The notes under the pieces are model-generated. The model did no database searches. It saw only the letters and a program-made list of their open reading frames with translations, and was not told the DNA's origin. A stretch of DNA of 64,000 nt, from positions 1,653,541-1,717,540 of the forward strand of contig NC_016943.1 of assembly GCF_000284015.1 (NCBI RefSeq), read 5' to 3'. The DNA comes from Blastococcus saxobsidens DD2. GTDB lineage: Bacteria; Actinomycetota; Actinomycetes; Mycobacteriales; Geodermatophilaceae. Positions within the stretch are counted from its first letter, which is position 1. Each line of letters begins with the position of its first letter. This document shows positions 33,726 to 42,239 of this stretch, piece by piece. The position numbers and the translations under genes are program-made.

Positions 33726-35015
33726 ATGACGAGCAGCGTGCCCGGCAATCCGGAGTCCGTCTTCACCTACGGCGCTCCGCAGCTGAAGTTCGGCAGTGGC
33801 GCGTCGGACGAGATCGGCTACGACCTCAGCCGGTACGGCGTGCGGCGGGTGCTGGTGATCACCGACCCGGGTGTCGCGGCCACCGGCCATCCGCAGCGGG
33901 TCGCCGAGCAGATGCAGCGGTTCGGCATCGAGGCGCGCGTCTTCGACGGCGTGCACGTCGAGCCGACCGACGTCAGCCTGATCGCCGCGATCGACGAGGC
34001 GCGGGCGTCGGGCCCGTGGGACGCATTCGTCGCGGTCGGCGGCGGCTCGGCCATCGACACCGCCAAGGCGATCAACCTGCTCACCACCAACCCCGGCGAG
34101 CTGATGGACTACGTCAACGTGCCGGTGGGGAAGGGGCAGGCGCCGACGGAGCAGCTCAAGCCGCTGGTCGCCGTGCCGACGACGACCGGCACCGGCTCGG
34201 AGAGCACCACGATCTGCGTGATGGACGTGCTGTCGCTGAAGGTGAAGACCGGGATCAGCCACGCGCGGCTGCGCCCGACCCTGGCGGTCATCGACCCCGA
34301 TCTGACCCGCAGCCAGCCGGCCGGGGTGACGGCGGCGTCGGGCATGGACATCCTCTGCCACGCCCTGGAGAGCTACACCGCACGCTGGTTCAGCGCCTAC
34401 GAGCGCAAGTCGCCCGAGCAGCGGGTGCCCTACTGCGGCGCCAACCCGATCTCGGACATGTGGTCGGAGAAGGCCATGACGCTGCTGGCCGGCTCCTTCC
34501 GCACCGCCGTCCGCAACGGGGACGACGTGCAGGCCCGCGCCGACATGGCGCTCGCCGCGACGTTCGCCGGCATGGGGTTCGGCAACGCCGGCGTGCACAT
34601 CCCGCACGCCAACGCCTACCCGATCGCCGGGCAGGTCACGGACTTCCACCCCGACGACTATCCGGGCGACGAGCCGATGGTGCCGCACGGGATGTCGGTG
34701 GCCCTGACTGCCCCGGAGGCCTTCCGGTTCACGTTCGAGGCCTCGCCCGACCGGCACGTGCGCGCCGCCGAGCTGCTGGCGCCGGGGGCGGACCGCCCGT
34801 CGGACCTGGCGGAGTTCCTGCCCACGGTGCTGGCCGACCTGATGCGCGACATCGGCATCCCCAACGGGGTGGGCGCCGTCGGCTTCGGTGACGGTGACGT
34901 GCCCGTCCTGGTGGACGGCGCGATGAAGCAGCAGCGGCTGCTGGCCACCTGCCCCCGAGAGGTCACCGCGGAGGACCTCGCCGGGATCTTCCGCCGGTCG
35001 ATGGCGCTCTGGTAG
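33726..35015 (+). CDS. Iron-containing alcohol dehydrogenase, hydroxyacid-oxoacid transhydrogenase-like
   Basis: A 429-residue group III alcohol dehydrogenase. The cofactor loop VGGGSAIDTAKA, the TTTGTGSESTT segment and the metal-site regions (GMDILCHALESYTARW, MVPHGMSVALTAPE) are intact. The sequence closely follows the ADHFE1/hydroxyacid-oxoacid transhydrogenase subgroup (PQLKFGSG at the start, VPYCGANPISDMW), which couples 4-hydroxybutyrate oxidation to 2-oxoglutarate reduction in animals. The bacterial substrate is inferred. The ATG at 33726 is preceded by a GGGGG stretch. Confidence 0.85.
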   Translation: MTSSVPGNPESVFTYGAPQLKFGSGASDEIGYDLSRYGVRRVLVITDPGVAATGHPQRVAEQMQRFGIEARVFDGVHVEPTDVSLIAAIDEARASGPWDAFVAVGGGSAIDTAKAINLLTTNPGELMDYVNVPVGKGQAPTEQLKPLVAVPTTTGTGSESTTICVMDVLSLKVKTGISHARLRPTLAVIDPDLTRSQPAGVTAASGMDILCHALESYTARWFSAYERKSPEQRVPYCGANPISDMWSEKAMTLLAGSFRTAVRNGDDVQARADMALAATFAGMGFGNAGVHIPHANAYPIAGQVTDFHPDDYPGDEPMVPHGMSVALTAPEAFRFTFEASPDRHVRAAELLAPGADRPSDLAEFLPTVLADLMRDIGIPNGVGAVGFGDGDVPVLVDGAMKQQRLLATCPREVTAEDLAGIFRRSMALW

Positions 35016-35020
35016 CCCGT

Positions 35021-35437
35021 TCAGCGGGGGATGAGCACCGTCTTCGTCACCTGACCGGTGGCGACGAGCACCCCGTCGACGGTGGCCTCGGCCCGCATGA
35101 ACGCCACCGCGCGGCCCCGCCGCAGGACCGTCGCGGAGAGCTCCACGGTCGCGCCGGCGGCGACCGGCCGCAGCAGCGAGGCGGCGACGTCGTGGGTCAC
35201 CGCGTGCTCGCCGTCGTTCAGCGAGGGCAGCAGGGCGAGGAACGAGGCGACGTCGAGCAGCGCGTAGACGATGCCGCCGTGCAGCAGCCCCGCCGGGTTC
35301 TGCGCGGCCTCGCCGACCGGGAAGCGGATCCCCGCCGAGGGGTCCCGCGCGTCGCGCAGCTCGACCCCGAGGAACCGGTGCAGCGGGATGTCGAGGACGG
35401 CCTGCACGCGGGCGTCGGAGGAGGCTTCACCAGGCAC
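35021..35437 (-). CDS. PaaI-family hotdog thioesterase
   Basis: A 138-residue hotdog-fold thioesterase with the PaaI-type motif NPAGLLHGGIVYALLDVASFLAL and the strand VTHDVAASLLRP. It likely hydrolyses acyl- or aryl-CoA. GTG at 35437 follows GAGGAA. It is convergent with the transhydrogenase-like gene (5 nt apart), consistent with a local acyl-CoA metabolism theme with the synthetase. Confidence 0.8.
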   Translation of the reverse strand: MPGEASSDARVQAVLDIPLHRFLGVELRDARDPSAGIRFPVGEAAQNPAGLLHGGIVYALLDVASFLALLPSLNDGEHAVTHDVAASLLRPVAAGATVELSATVLRRGRAVAFMRAEATVDGVLVATGQVTKTVLIPR

Positions 35438-35554
35438 CGGCCCAGCATTCCTCAACAGGTCCAGCCGGTCTCCACAGGTGCTCCGGAACCGCGACGGGGC
35501 GCTCAGGCGCGCACCTAGGCTCCGCTGCAGTTCTGGACCGGGGAGGCGGCGGCG

Positions 35555-35977
35555 GTGGGGTGGTACGGAGACCCGGAGGCGCTCGACGCGCTGGCGGCGG
35601 AGCTCGCGCAGCGGGCCCGGGACGTGCGCGCGGCCGGCGCCGAACACCGGCGCGGGGCCGAGCGCGCCCGCTGGGTGTCCGACGCCGCCGCGGCGTACCG
35701 CCGGCAGGTGGCGCTCGACTGCACCGACGTCGATACCGCCGCCGGGGCCATGGCGGAGGCCGCCGAGCTGTTGCGCCGGCACGCCGACGAGCTGCGCGAG
35801 CAGCTGGCGGAGATCGCCCGGGCCGAGCACGCGGTGCGGGCGTGGCTCTCCGAGCGGGCCGCCCGCGGCGGCGAGCTGCTCGGCGACGTCGGCGACGTGC
35901 TGGGCCAGCTGCCCGAGGCGGGCGCCGACGCCTGGCGCCAGGTGTCGGGCCGGCTCAGCAGACTGGCTTTGTGGTGA
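35555..35977 (+). CDS. WXG100-like helical protein
   Basis: A 140-residue all-helical protein. The central ARWVSDAAAAYRRQV matches the W-x-(G/S) hinge of type VII secretion WXG100 proteins, with helices on either side; the C-terminal 50 residues form another helix. GTG at 35555 has GGGGAGG upstream. It opens a four-gene operon whose next start overlaps its stop (GTGA). No EccC, EccD or MycP gene is nearby, so export would need machinery encoded elsewhere. Confidence 0.65.
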   Translation: MGWYGDPEALDALAAELAQRARDVRAAGAEHRRGAERARWVSDAAAAYRRQVALDCTDVDTAAGAMAEAAELLRRHADELREQLAEIARAEHAVRAWLSERAARGGELLGDVGDVLGQLPEAGADAWRQVSGRLSRLALW

Positions 35978-36756
35978 GCGCCGAGCCGCGGCGGCAGACC
36001 CTCACCGCGGCCGGGTGGTCGGTGGTCGCGGCCGGTCGGCTGACGCACCCGCCGGCGGCGTTCGCCCCGGTCCCGCTGAGCCCTGGCGACCGGGACGTCG
36101 CGATCTCCGTTCTGGTCGGCGCCGGGATCGTGGTGCGGCACGACGGGGGAGCAGTCGAGCCGGTGCCGCCCCTGGCAGCCGACCTGGCCACGCTGGGCCG
36201 CCCGCTGCTGACGGTCGAGCTCGAGGTCACCGGCCGTACCGGTGCCCGTCAGGGCTGGTTGGCCCTCGGCCGGGACGTGGTCGTCGGACTGCTCACGCTG
36301 GCAGACGGCGGCGTGGAGCTGTCGCTCGCGCCGGCCGTGCGGCTGGGCGCCGAGCTGGCGCGGGCCGTGCCCCACGCGGCGGAGCTGACCGGGCCCTGGC
36401 CGGCTGGGGAGGAGCCGGGCGACGGCGTCCCGACCGCCGGCCCCCTTCCGCTGGCCCTGCTGGAGGACGTGCTGTCGCCCGATGCGACGGCGGAGGAACG
36501 GGCGCTGGCGCAGGAGCTGGAGCGGCGGACGGCCGGCTCGCTGAGCTGCCGGGTGGCCGGCCGGGCGGGTTCGGCCGTCGGCTCCGGGGAGGTCTCCTGG
36601 CTGGCGACCCACGCGGGGTGGGTGGGCCTCCGGCCGCGTCTGGGCGGGGAGCCACGGCGGATGCTCGACCTGGTGCCGGTGGAGCCGGGCGACATCGGAA
36701 CGTGGGTGGCGCCGACCGTGGGCGCGCTGCTGGGGAACTCCGATGGGCGGCCCTGA
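35974..36756 (+). CDS. Possible EspG-like type VII accessory protein
   Basis: A 260-residue soluble protein of alternating strands and helices. Segments such as VELEVTGRTGARQGWLALG and VVVGLLTLADGGVELSL resemble the pseudo-symmetric sheets of EspG chaperones. The match is weak; I base it on pattern and on the WXG100-like neighbour. The GTG overlaps the previous stop, and the end overlaps the next gene by 14 nt. Confidence 0.45.
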   Translation: MSAEPRRQTLTAAGWSVVAAGRLTHPPAAFAPVPLSPGDRDVAISVLVGAGIVVRHDGGAVEPVPPLAADLATLGRPLLTVELEVTGRTGARQGWLALGRDVVVGLLTLADGGVELSLAPAVRLGAELARAVPHAAELTGPWPAGEEPGDGVPTAGPLPLALLEDVLSPDATAEERALAQELERRTAGSLSCRVAGRAGSAVGSGEVSWLATHAGWVGLRPRLGGEPRRMLDLVPVEPGDIGTWVAPTVGALLGNSDGRP

Positions 36757-38143
36757 GATCCGGGTGAGCGGTGGCGCCGGGGGCCTGGAGGCCGAGCTCG
36801 CCGACCTCGCCGTTCTGGGGCGCAGCAGCCTCGGCCTGGCCGAGCTGCTCGCCGCTACCGGCGGAACCTGCTCCGGGATGCTCACCGACCCGGACCTGCT
36901 CGCCTCCGCCCTGCTCGACCCCGCCGGCGTCGTCCGGTTCGAGGCCGCGCTGCTCGAGGTTCTGCACGGTCCGCAGGGCTTGACTGCCCTGGCCGTGAGG
37001 TTCACGGCACGGGCCGCGGTACTGCAGGCGGCCGCAGCCGCCTACGAGGCCGCGGACGCCGCCCTCGCCGAGCTGGCCGACGACCTGCACTGGGCGGCGG
37101 GCTACTTCCCGGCAGCCACCCTGGCCGGGCTGGTCACGCTGGGGGTGGGGCAGTTCCTGGCCGATCCGGCCGGCACGGTCGGCGAGATCGACGCGCTGAT
37201 CGACGATCCGGAGCGCTGGCTGACCCAGCACCCCGGCCTGGTCGACCACGCGGTGAGCACGGCGCCGGGCCTGGCCTCGCGGGCGACCGCCATGACCGGT
37301 GGCCTGCTCTCGCCGTGGCTCGGCGGGAGCGACGTCCGCGCCGCCGCGCGCCGGCTCGGGCACCTGTGGCCCGACGGCCGGCCGGTCGTCACTCCGCTGC
37401 CGGACGACCAGCGCGGACCGGTGACGAGGCCGCCCACGAACGTCAGCGACCTGCTGGTGGCCCTCGATCTCCGCGCCGTCCGCTCCAGCGCCGGGGAGGA
37501 CCAGATCAGCGTCCGGGTGATCTCCCGCGCCGACGGGAGCAGGGCCTACATCGTGGACATCCCGGGGACCAGGAACTGGTCGCCGCCCAGCGGCTCGGTC
37601 AACCCGCCCACCCATGACCTCGGCACGAACGTCCGGGTGCTCGGCGGTGACACCACCACACGGCAGGCGGCCGTCGCCGAGGCGTTGCGACGGGCGGGCG
37701 CCGGATCGAGCGATCCGGTGATGCTGGTGGGTCACAGCCAGGGCGGGATGGTGGCCGCCCAGGCCGCGCACGACGCCGGCACGGCCGCGTTCCCGTACGA
37801 CGTGCGCAGCGTGCTCGCCGTGGGATCACCGGTCGCCCGGGCGGACGTGCCGTCGTCGGTGCAGATGCTCGCGCTGGAGAACGCCCACGACGTCGTCCCC
37901 CACCTGGACGGGCGGGCCAACGACGACGACCCGAACGTCACCACCGTGACCTTCCAGACCCAGTACGGCTCCGTCGGCGAGAATCACGGCATCAACAGCG
38001 CGTACCTGGGTGCGGCCCGGATCGTCGACCGCAGCGACGACCCGTCGATCGCCGCGTACCGGGCCAGTGCCGCCCCGTTCTTCGCCCTTCCCGGTGCGGA
38101 CGCGGAGGTGGTGGCGCACGTCTACTCGATCGGCAGGAGGTGA
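36743..38143 (+). CDS. Alpha/beta hydrolase with long helical N-terminus (type VII substrate-like)
   Basis: A 466-residue protein. The first 150 residues are Ala/Leu helices typical of ESX/LXG-type secreted proteins. The rest is an alpha/beta hydrolase with the nucleophile elbow LVGHSQGGMVAAQAA and a likely Asp in ENAHDVVPHL; the catalytic His is probably in GENHGINSAYL. It probably acts as a lipase/esterase outside the cytoplasm. The ATG at 36743 lies within the end of the previous gene. Confidence 0.7.
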   Translation: MGGPEIRVSGGAGGLEAELADLAVLGRSSLGLAELLAATGGTCSGMLTDPDLLASALLDPAGVVRFEAALLEVLHGPQGLTALAVRFTARAAVLQAAAAAYEAADAALAELADDLHWAAGYFPAATLAGLVTLGVGQFLADPAGTVGEIDALIDDPERWLTQHPGLVDHAVSTAPGLASRATAMTGGLLSPWLGGSDVRAAARRLGHLWPDGRPVVTPLPDDQRGPVTRPPTNVSDLLVALDLRAVRSSAGEDQISVRVISRADGSRAYIVDIPGTRNWSPPSGSVNPPTHDLGTNVRVLGGDTTTRQAAVAEALRRAGAGSSDPVMLVGHSQGGMVAAQAAHDAGTAAFPYDVRSVLAVGSPVARADVPSSVQMLALENAHDVVPHLDGRANDDDPNVTTVTFQTQYGSVGENHGINSAYLGAARIVDRSDDPSIAAYRASAAPFFALPGADAEVVAHVYSIGRR

Positions 38144-38147
38144 CCCG

Positions 38148-38429
38148 GTGCGCCTGATCCGCTTCGCCACCTGGCGCAGGGCGGCCGCCGCCCTGGCGCC
38201 GCTCGTCCTGGCCGCGATGGCCGGCTGCTCCGGTGGGATGGAGGCCCTCTACGCCGAGGGCGTGCGGCTGATCTGGGAGAGCGAGATCACCCCGCTCACG
38301 CTCATCTACGTCAACGTGATCGATCCGGACGACCCGCCGTCGGGTTTCTCGCGGCCCATCAACCTGAACGAGGGCGACCAGCGCGAGGTGCTGGAGGAGA
38401 AGTACGGGCCGCATCCCGATGAGGCGTGA
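38148..38429 (+). CDS. Small lipoprotein
   Basis: A 93-residue lipoprotein with lipobox LAAMAGC around residue 25 and a short mature part ending in a charged tail. GTG at 38148 follows CAGGAGG. It is the last gene of the WXG100-like operon and probably a surface partner of the hydrolase. No family is recognised. Confidence 0.65.
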   Translation: MRLIRFATWRRAAAALAPLVLAAMAGCSGGMEALYAEGVRLIWESEITPLTLIYVNVIDPDDPPSGFSRPINLNEGDQREVLEEKYGPHPDEA

Positions 38430-38447
38430 CGGCCTGGGGGAAACGCT

Positions 38448-38489
38448 GGTGGGGCGGGTGGGGCTCGACCCCACGACCCAGGGATTATG
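38448..38489 (-). repeat. tRNA 3'-half fragment, att scar copy 1
   Basis: On the minus strand this is the 3' half of a tRNA gene from the CAU anticodon through the T-arm to the acceptor strand. The T-arm has one change in the loop-proximal position (CTCGACCCCAC against CTCGAACCCAC in copies 2 and 3). No 5' half is adjacent. A 7-bp hairpin (38516-38522 with 38529-38535) follows. Confidence 0.75.
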
Positions 38490-38919
38490 CGCACTTCCCG
38501 CCGGAACGCTGTGCTGACCTGCAAAGACGCAGGTCGCTAGCGAGCGTGCGGTAGCCAATACCCGGCTGTAACGCGACCCGGAGACCACCCGGTCTCGGCG
38601 CCCGTCTGCGGGACGTCGGTTCTATGCACCCGCCGGCACTCTGCGGGGCATGGCGAGCGCACGCCCCGCTGCCTCGGCTGTCGGACCTCCGGCGGGGCGG
38701 CTGGCACGGTGACCATGGCCGCCGGCATCCCACATGAGCAGATGCACGGGAGGACGCAGCCCCGGCGACACGGTCTCGACCAGCGGTCCACCGGGGCTTT
38801 CGGCGCAACCGTACGTCAGGGTGGACATCTGCCACGACGTCGGCGAGATCATCACTCGCGACATCTCGGACGCCGGCAACGCGCTCACACCGCCGAACGG
38901 CCAATCCATTGAGGAGACT
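38490..38919. other. Non-coding stretch between att scar 1 and the VapC gene
   Basis: About 430 bases show no convincing gene on either strand. Besides the hairpin at 38516-38535 I see nothing organised. It may hold decayed island DNA. Confidence 0.5.
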
Positions 38920-39306
38920 TCAGTGGCCGATGGGCACGATGGCAATTGCGCGGGTGATGTGATCGGCGAGGTGTTCCAGGTCGTCGATGTCACTGGTGTA
39001 GACGTCGTCGCCGCGACGTCGGGCGGTTTCGATGACGGCGGCATCGACGACGTCGGAGGTTCCGGCGCGGCCGCATAGCTCACCGGCCCGTCGGGCCACG
39101 TCGTCACCGAGTGGATCGGCTCGGCATTCTCGGAGGGCTTGAGCCAGCCGGGCTTGGCGACGACCATCGCGCCATGCCTGAGCGGTCACGACCGTGGGCA
39201 CGGTCGGGACCTCTCCTCGGTCAACCAGCCGTCGGAGCACCGTCCAGGCTTCTCGCGCGTTGCGGTCCAGCGCGATGAGCATGCCGGTATCAAAGGTGGC
39301 GCTCAC
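38920..39306 (-). CDS. vapC: PIN-domain toxin (VapC-like)
   Basis: A 128-residue PIN-domain ribonuclease toxin. The acidic residues expected for Mg2+ binding are visible: Asp in FDTGMLIALD, Asp in TSDVVDAAVIETA and the Asp pair in YTSDIDDL. It would cleave RNA, typically tRNA or rRNA, when freed from its antitoxin. The GTG overlaps the antitoxin stop by 4 nt (GTGA), the usual VapBC arrangement. It lies between tRNA-derived att scars 1 and 2, so it is island cargo. Confidence 0.8.
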   Translation of the reverse strand: MSATFDTGMLIALDRNAREAWTVLRRLVDRGEVPTVPTVVTAQAWRDGRRQARLAQALRECRADPLGDDVARRAGELCGRAGTSDVVDAAVIETARRRGDDVYTSDIDDLEHLADHITRAIAIVPIGH

Positions 39307-39596
39307 GAAGCGGCTTGCTGACGCGGGCTCGATACCTGCGACCGGGACAGTCGCAGGGCGGCAGTACGGCGCGCGGCTGCCACCTTGTTCTCGAGGGCGT
39401 CGAGCTCGGCGGTACTGATTGCGCCATGCTGGGCTTCCCAGTCGTCGACCAGCTGGCGGAGGGCTTTGAGGCGTAGACGGTCGGCGGCGGCATCGGCGAG
39501 CCAACTGGAAAGGGTGAGCCCTTCAGCCTCGGCGTCAGCGCGGGCGTCGGCAAGGAGGGCGTCATCCATCGATGCGGAGAATTTCTCGGCAGCCAC
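39303..39596 (-). CDS. vapB: VapB-like antitoxin
   Basis: A 97-residue protein with an N-terminal segment like ribbon-helix-helix antitoxins (EKFSASMDDALLADARADA) and a charged C-terminus that would wrap the toxin. GTG at 39596 has GGAAG upstream. The imperfect palindrome at 39607-39620 just upstream could be its own operator. It is coupled to vapC. Confidence 0.75.
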   Translation of the reverse strand: MAAEKFSASMDDALLADARADAEAEGLTLSSWLADAAADRLRLKALRQLVDDWEAQHGAISTAELDALENKVAAARRTAALRLSRSQVSSPRQQAAS

Positions 39597-39640
39597 GCTT
39601 CCATCTTACTACCCGAGTAGCAAGAGCGGTAGATAGTCCC

Positions 39641-39686
39641 GGGGCGGCCGTGGGGCTCGAACCCACGACCCAGGGATGATGGGCTC
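39641..39686 (-). repeat. tRNA 3'-half fragment, att scar copy 2
   Basis: A tRNA 3' end with an intact T-arm (stem GTGGG/CCCAC) and acceptor strand CCGCCCC. The anticodon-side sequence differs from copies 1 and 3 (GATGATGGG for GATTATG). It is in the same orientation as the other copies, with no 5' half attached. Confidence 0.7.
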
Positions 39687-39871
39687 TTACCCGCGTAGCG
39701 CTGTCCTGACGAGGTGAATCGCTGCTCAATGAGTTTCGTGGCTGGCCGAGTACCCGGCTCTATCCGCTGGGCCAAACGAAGCTCCGGCCAGGCGGGCTCG
39801 CGGAGTACGGTGATTTCCAGTGGGGTTCTGACGCCGCTGCCGGGATCGAATATCCCAGGTATGGCCTGGTA

Positions 39872-39914
39872 GTGGGGCGGGTGGGGCTCGAACCCACGAC
39901 CCAGGGATTATGAG
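39872..39914 (-). repeat. tRNA 3'-half fragment, att scar copy 3
   Basis: A clean 3' half of a CAU-anticodon tRNA (CTCATAATCCCT, then the T-arm and acceptor strand). The expected 5' half at higher coordinates is absent. Sequence shared with copy 1 continues as GCTGACCTGC 20-25 nt beyond the anticodon, which suggests a common integrase arm region. Confidence 0.78.
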
Positions 39915-40182
39915 ATACCTCAAGGCGTGTTGCTGACCTGCGCGTATATCGAAAATACCGCTTCCGACCTGGTGTTTCAACGTTAACCGTCGTTGACTTC
40001 CGATGGTGCGATACGGGCTTTCTGTGGGCGTCGTGTGGGCGCGGTGTGGGCGCGGTGGGCGTGAGGGGTCGATACCGGAAAGGCGATGGGAGGCTTGTCC
40101 ACACCACCGGTGCTCTACGCATTACCGGAGCCCTCGCAGTCGAAAGCTGGCGTCATACCTGCCAGTTGGCTACTCTCAGCGT

Positions 40183-40536
40183 ATGGCGACGATGGGGCTC
40201 ACGACGCGACGCGATACCGAAAGGTGGGCGGGCAATCTGCTGCGTAGCGCCCGCGCCAAGAAGGGTGTCTCGCAGGCCCAACTGGCGGAGCTGGCCGAAG
40301 TTCCCCGCTCCACCGTGGAACGGATCGAGGCCGGGACCCGGCAGCCCTCGCTGGTCACGCTCAGCAAGCTGCTCGCGGCGATCGACCTGGAGATGCGCAT
40401 TCGGCTGGAGGACTACGACAACCACGACGACGTCCTGGACGCCACCTACGCCGCGATGCCCCCCGATCAGCAAGCGGCCACCGACGCACGTCACGAGGCG
40501 CTGGTCGATGCCTTCACCGCCGCCGGAAAGCAGTGA
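40183..40536 (+). CDS. XRE-family HTH regulator, likely antitoxin
   Basis: A 117-residue protein with a Cro/C1-type helix-turn-helix (SAQ-like: VSQAQLAELAEVPRSTVERIEAG) at about residues 31-53. Its C-terminal tail is acidic. The stop overlaps the GTG of the nucleotidyltransferase gene (GTGA). The pairing fits a toxin-antitoxin or abortive-infection module with self-repression by the HTH protein. Confidence 0.75.
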   Translation: MATMGLTTRRDTERWAGNLLRSARAKKGVSQAQLAELAEVPRSTVERIEAGTRQPSLVTLSKLLAAIDLEMRIRLEDYDNHDDVLDATYAAMPPDQQAATDARHEALVDAFTAAGKQ

Positions 40537-41165
40537 CCGGTCCCGAGGCAGCCAGCGTAGAGCCGTTCGACGCCACGCCCATCCTGAGCATTCTCGAGCG
40601 CCACGGCGTGGAGTACGTCGTGGTAGGCGGCTTCGCTGCGGTGGTCCATGGGGCTACCCGGCCCACCCGCGACATCGACATCACCCCCGCCACCACTCCG
40701 GACAATCTGGACCGGCTTGCCGCAGCACTGCGCGAGCTTGACGCGCGCATTCGCACCGACGCCGAGCCGGACGGGCTGCCGTTCAGCACCTCGGGCGAGT
40801 CCATGGCTGGTCAGCGGGTGCTGAATCTGCAGACCCGCCACGGCGAGCTTGACCTGACCATTCGCCCGGCCGCATTCGAGGGCGGCTACGACGACCTGAC
40901 GCCCGGGGCCAGCCGCCGCATTATCGGTGGTGTCGAGGTGCTCGTTGCAGCGCTCCAGGACGTCATCCGCTCCAAGGAGACCGCGGCACGCCGGAAGGAC
41001 CAAGAGGCATTGCCCGAGCTGTACCGGCTGGCCGGAGCAACGCACCGGGCTCGGGCCGCCCAGCCACCATCGGAGACCCCGCCGGCGAACCCGCCGCTTA
41101 CCGCTGCCGAGCGCATCACCGCAGCACGGCAGCGTGCCGCCCAGCGTCGGCCCGACCAGATCTGA
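40533..41165 (+). CDS. Nucleotidyltransferase, AbiEii/MenT-like putative toxin
   Basis: A 210-residue protein with a minimal nucleotidyltransferase signature: GGFAAVVHGATRPTRDIDI, that is GG followed by DxD metal ligands. A second acidic residue follows in HGELDLTI. Related MenT/AbiEii toxins modify tRNA 3' ends or other targets; the target here is unknown. The C-terminus (QPPSETPPANPP then basic helix) is a flexible tail. It is translationally coupled to the XRE gene. Confidence 0.7.
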   Translation: MTGPEAASVEPFDATPILSILERHGVEYVVVGGFAAVVHGATRPTRDIDITPATTPDNLDRLAAALRELDARIRTDAEPDGLPFSTSGESMAGQRVLNLQTRHGELDLTIRPAAFEGGYDDLTPGASRRIIGGVEVLVAALQDVIRSKETAARRKDQEALPELYRLAGATHRARAAQPPSETPPANPPLTAAERITAARQRAAQRRPDQI

Positions 41166-41353
41166 CCCCGGCGATGAAGGTCAGCCCGCTCAGCCTGTAG
41201 TGCGGACCATGATCGCTGCCGTCGGTTCGTTGATCGTCGGTCCGGCGATGAGGCCCCCTCTGCCCACCGCGTCGGCCCGAGCGTCCGTTGCACGTGTTCT
41301 CGCAGAATGGTGCGGTTCTCTGGCGGCTCGCCGCTCCGGGGCGGTCGCGCGGG

Positions 41354-42043
41354 TCAATACAGGTAGCGGTCGATGCCGGAGCCGTGCGCCCACAGGTCGT
41401 TCATGCGGTCGGCGGTGCGGGCGTGGGCGGCTTCCTCAGCGTCGCTGAGCACGCAGTCGGTACCAAGCGGGGTGGTCCGCAGCCGGGTGATGAGCAGTCG
41501 GGTGTCGTCGGTGGGGGAGAGGTCGAGCAGGCCGGCCAGCCGTGCGAGAAGCGAAACCAGCTCGGTGCGGCCGCCCGAGCGGCAGCCGCTGCCGAGCTGC
41601 TCGGCGAAGGTGCTGACCAGGTCGGCGATCTCGGGGTTCAGCGCTGCATCCCCGAGTGCGGCGGCGGTGGCGCAGAGGAGGTCGATGTCGGCGGAGGGCA
41701 GGGTGAGCGCGGTCATCGGCGCGTGCTCGTAGCGGCCGTCCGGGGCGAGCAGCCGGCCGCGCCAGGGTTCCCGAGACTGGGTGGGCGCCAGTGCGCCGAG
41801 CAGGCGTTGCACGGCGGCGAGGGCGACCCGGTCGGCCAGTGGTGCCGGCAGCCGTAGCGGCTCGGTGTCGGCGCCCGGATGCCGCCGGTCGTCGTCCTCC
41901 CACGTGCCCAGGCAGAGCAGGATTTCCTCCAGGGCGCGCATCGGCGCCAGTGGCTCGCCGTCGAGGTCGACGACGAGCACGGTGCACTGCCCTGCCGGGG
42001 CGGCGTCGCCCCGTCCGGGGTGGCCGGCCGGCTGCTCAGTCAC
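41354..42043 (-). CDS. Hypothetical island protein
   Basis: A 229-residue soluble, mainly helical protein starting at GTG 42043. I see no catalytic motif. It overlaps the upstream 67-residue gene by 8 nt and is the last gene of a three-gene minus-strand operon. No family is recognised. Confidence 0.55.
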   Translation of the reverse strand: MTEQPAGHPGRGDAAPAGQCTVLVVDLDGEPLAPMRALEEILLCLGTWEDDDRRHPGADTEPLRLPAPLADRVALAAVQRLLGALAPTQSREPWRGRLLAPDGRYEHAPMTALTLPSADIDLLCATAAALGDAALNPEIADLVSTFAEQLGSGCRSGGRTELVSLLARLAGLLDLSPTDDTRLLITRLRTTPLGTDCVLSDAEEAAHARTADRMNDLWAHGSGIDRYLY

Positions 42044-42239
42044 GGCCGGACCACCGCTCGGTGGCCGACCGTCCGGTCATGCCGGCGGCCCGGACAATGT
42101 CGGCCCACGAGGCTCCGGCCGCGAGTGCAACCTGCACCGCCTGGTCCAGCGCGCGGGCGGCGGCGGCCTGCCGGGCGGCGGCCGCCTCGACGTCTTCCAG
42201 GGATTGCCAACCGGCGATGTGGCAGCGCCATTCGGTCAT
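42036..42239 (-). CDS. Small helical hypothetical protein
   Basis: A 67-residue protein with a helix-turn-helix-like end (ASWADIVRAAGMTGRSATERW), which resembles small Lsr2-tail or sigma-factor-like DNA-reading segments of mobile elements. ATG at 42239 shares one base with the previous stop (TGATG). It probably binds DNA, but this is inference from a short stretch. Confidence 0.55.
   Translation of the reverse strand: MTEWRCHIAGWQSLEDVEAAAARQAAAARALDQAVQVALAAGASWADIVRAAGMTGRSATERWSGRD

Larger units (their letters stand above)
39597..40182. other. Non-coding stretch carrying att scars 2 and 3
   Basis: About 590 bases without a convincing gene. It contains the imperfect palindrome at 39607-39620, two tRNA fragments (annotated separately), a perfect TTGTCCACA DnaA-box-like site at 40095-40103, and the promoter of the XRE gene. 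Confidence 0.5.

Noticed and set aside
38734..39078. Plus-strand open frame over the VapC gene end
   Set aside because: It overlaps vapC on the opposite strand and shows no start signal or family; likely a shadow.
39872..39914. Complete tRNA gene at att scar 3
   Set aside because: Only the anticodon-to-acceptor half is present; the D-arm and 5' acceptor strand are missing at higher coordinates.
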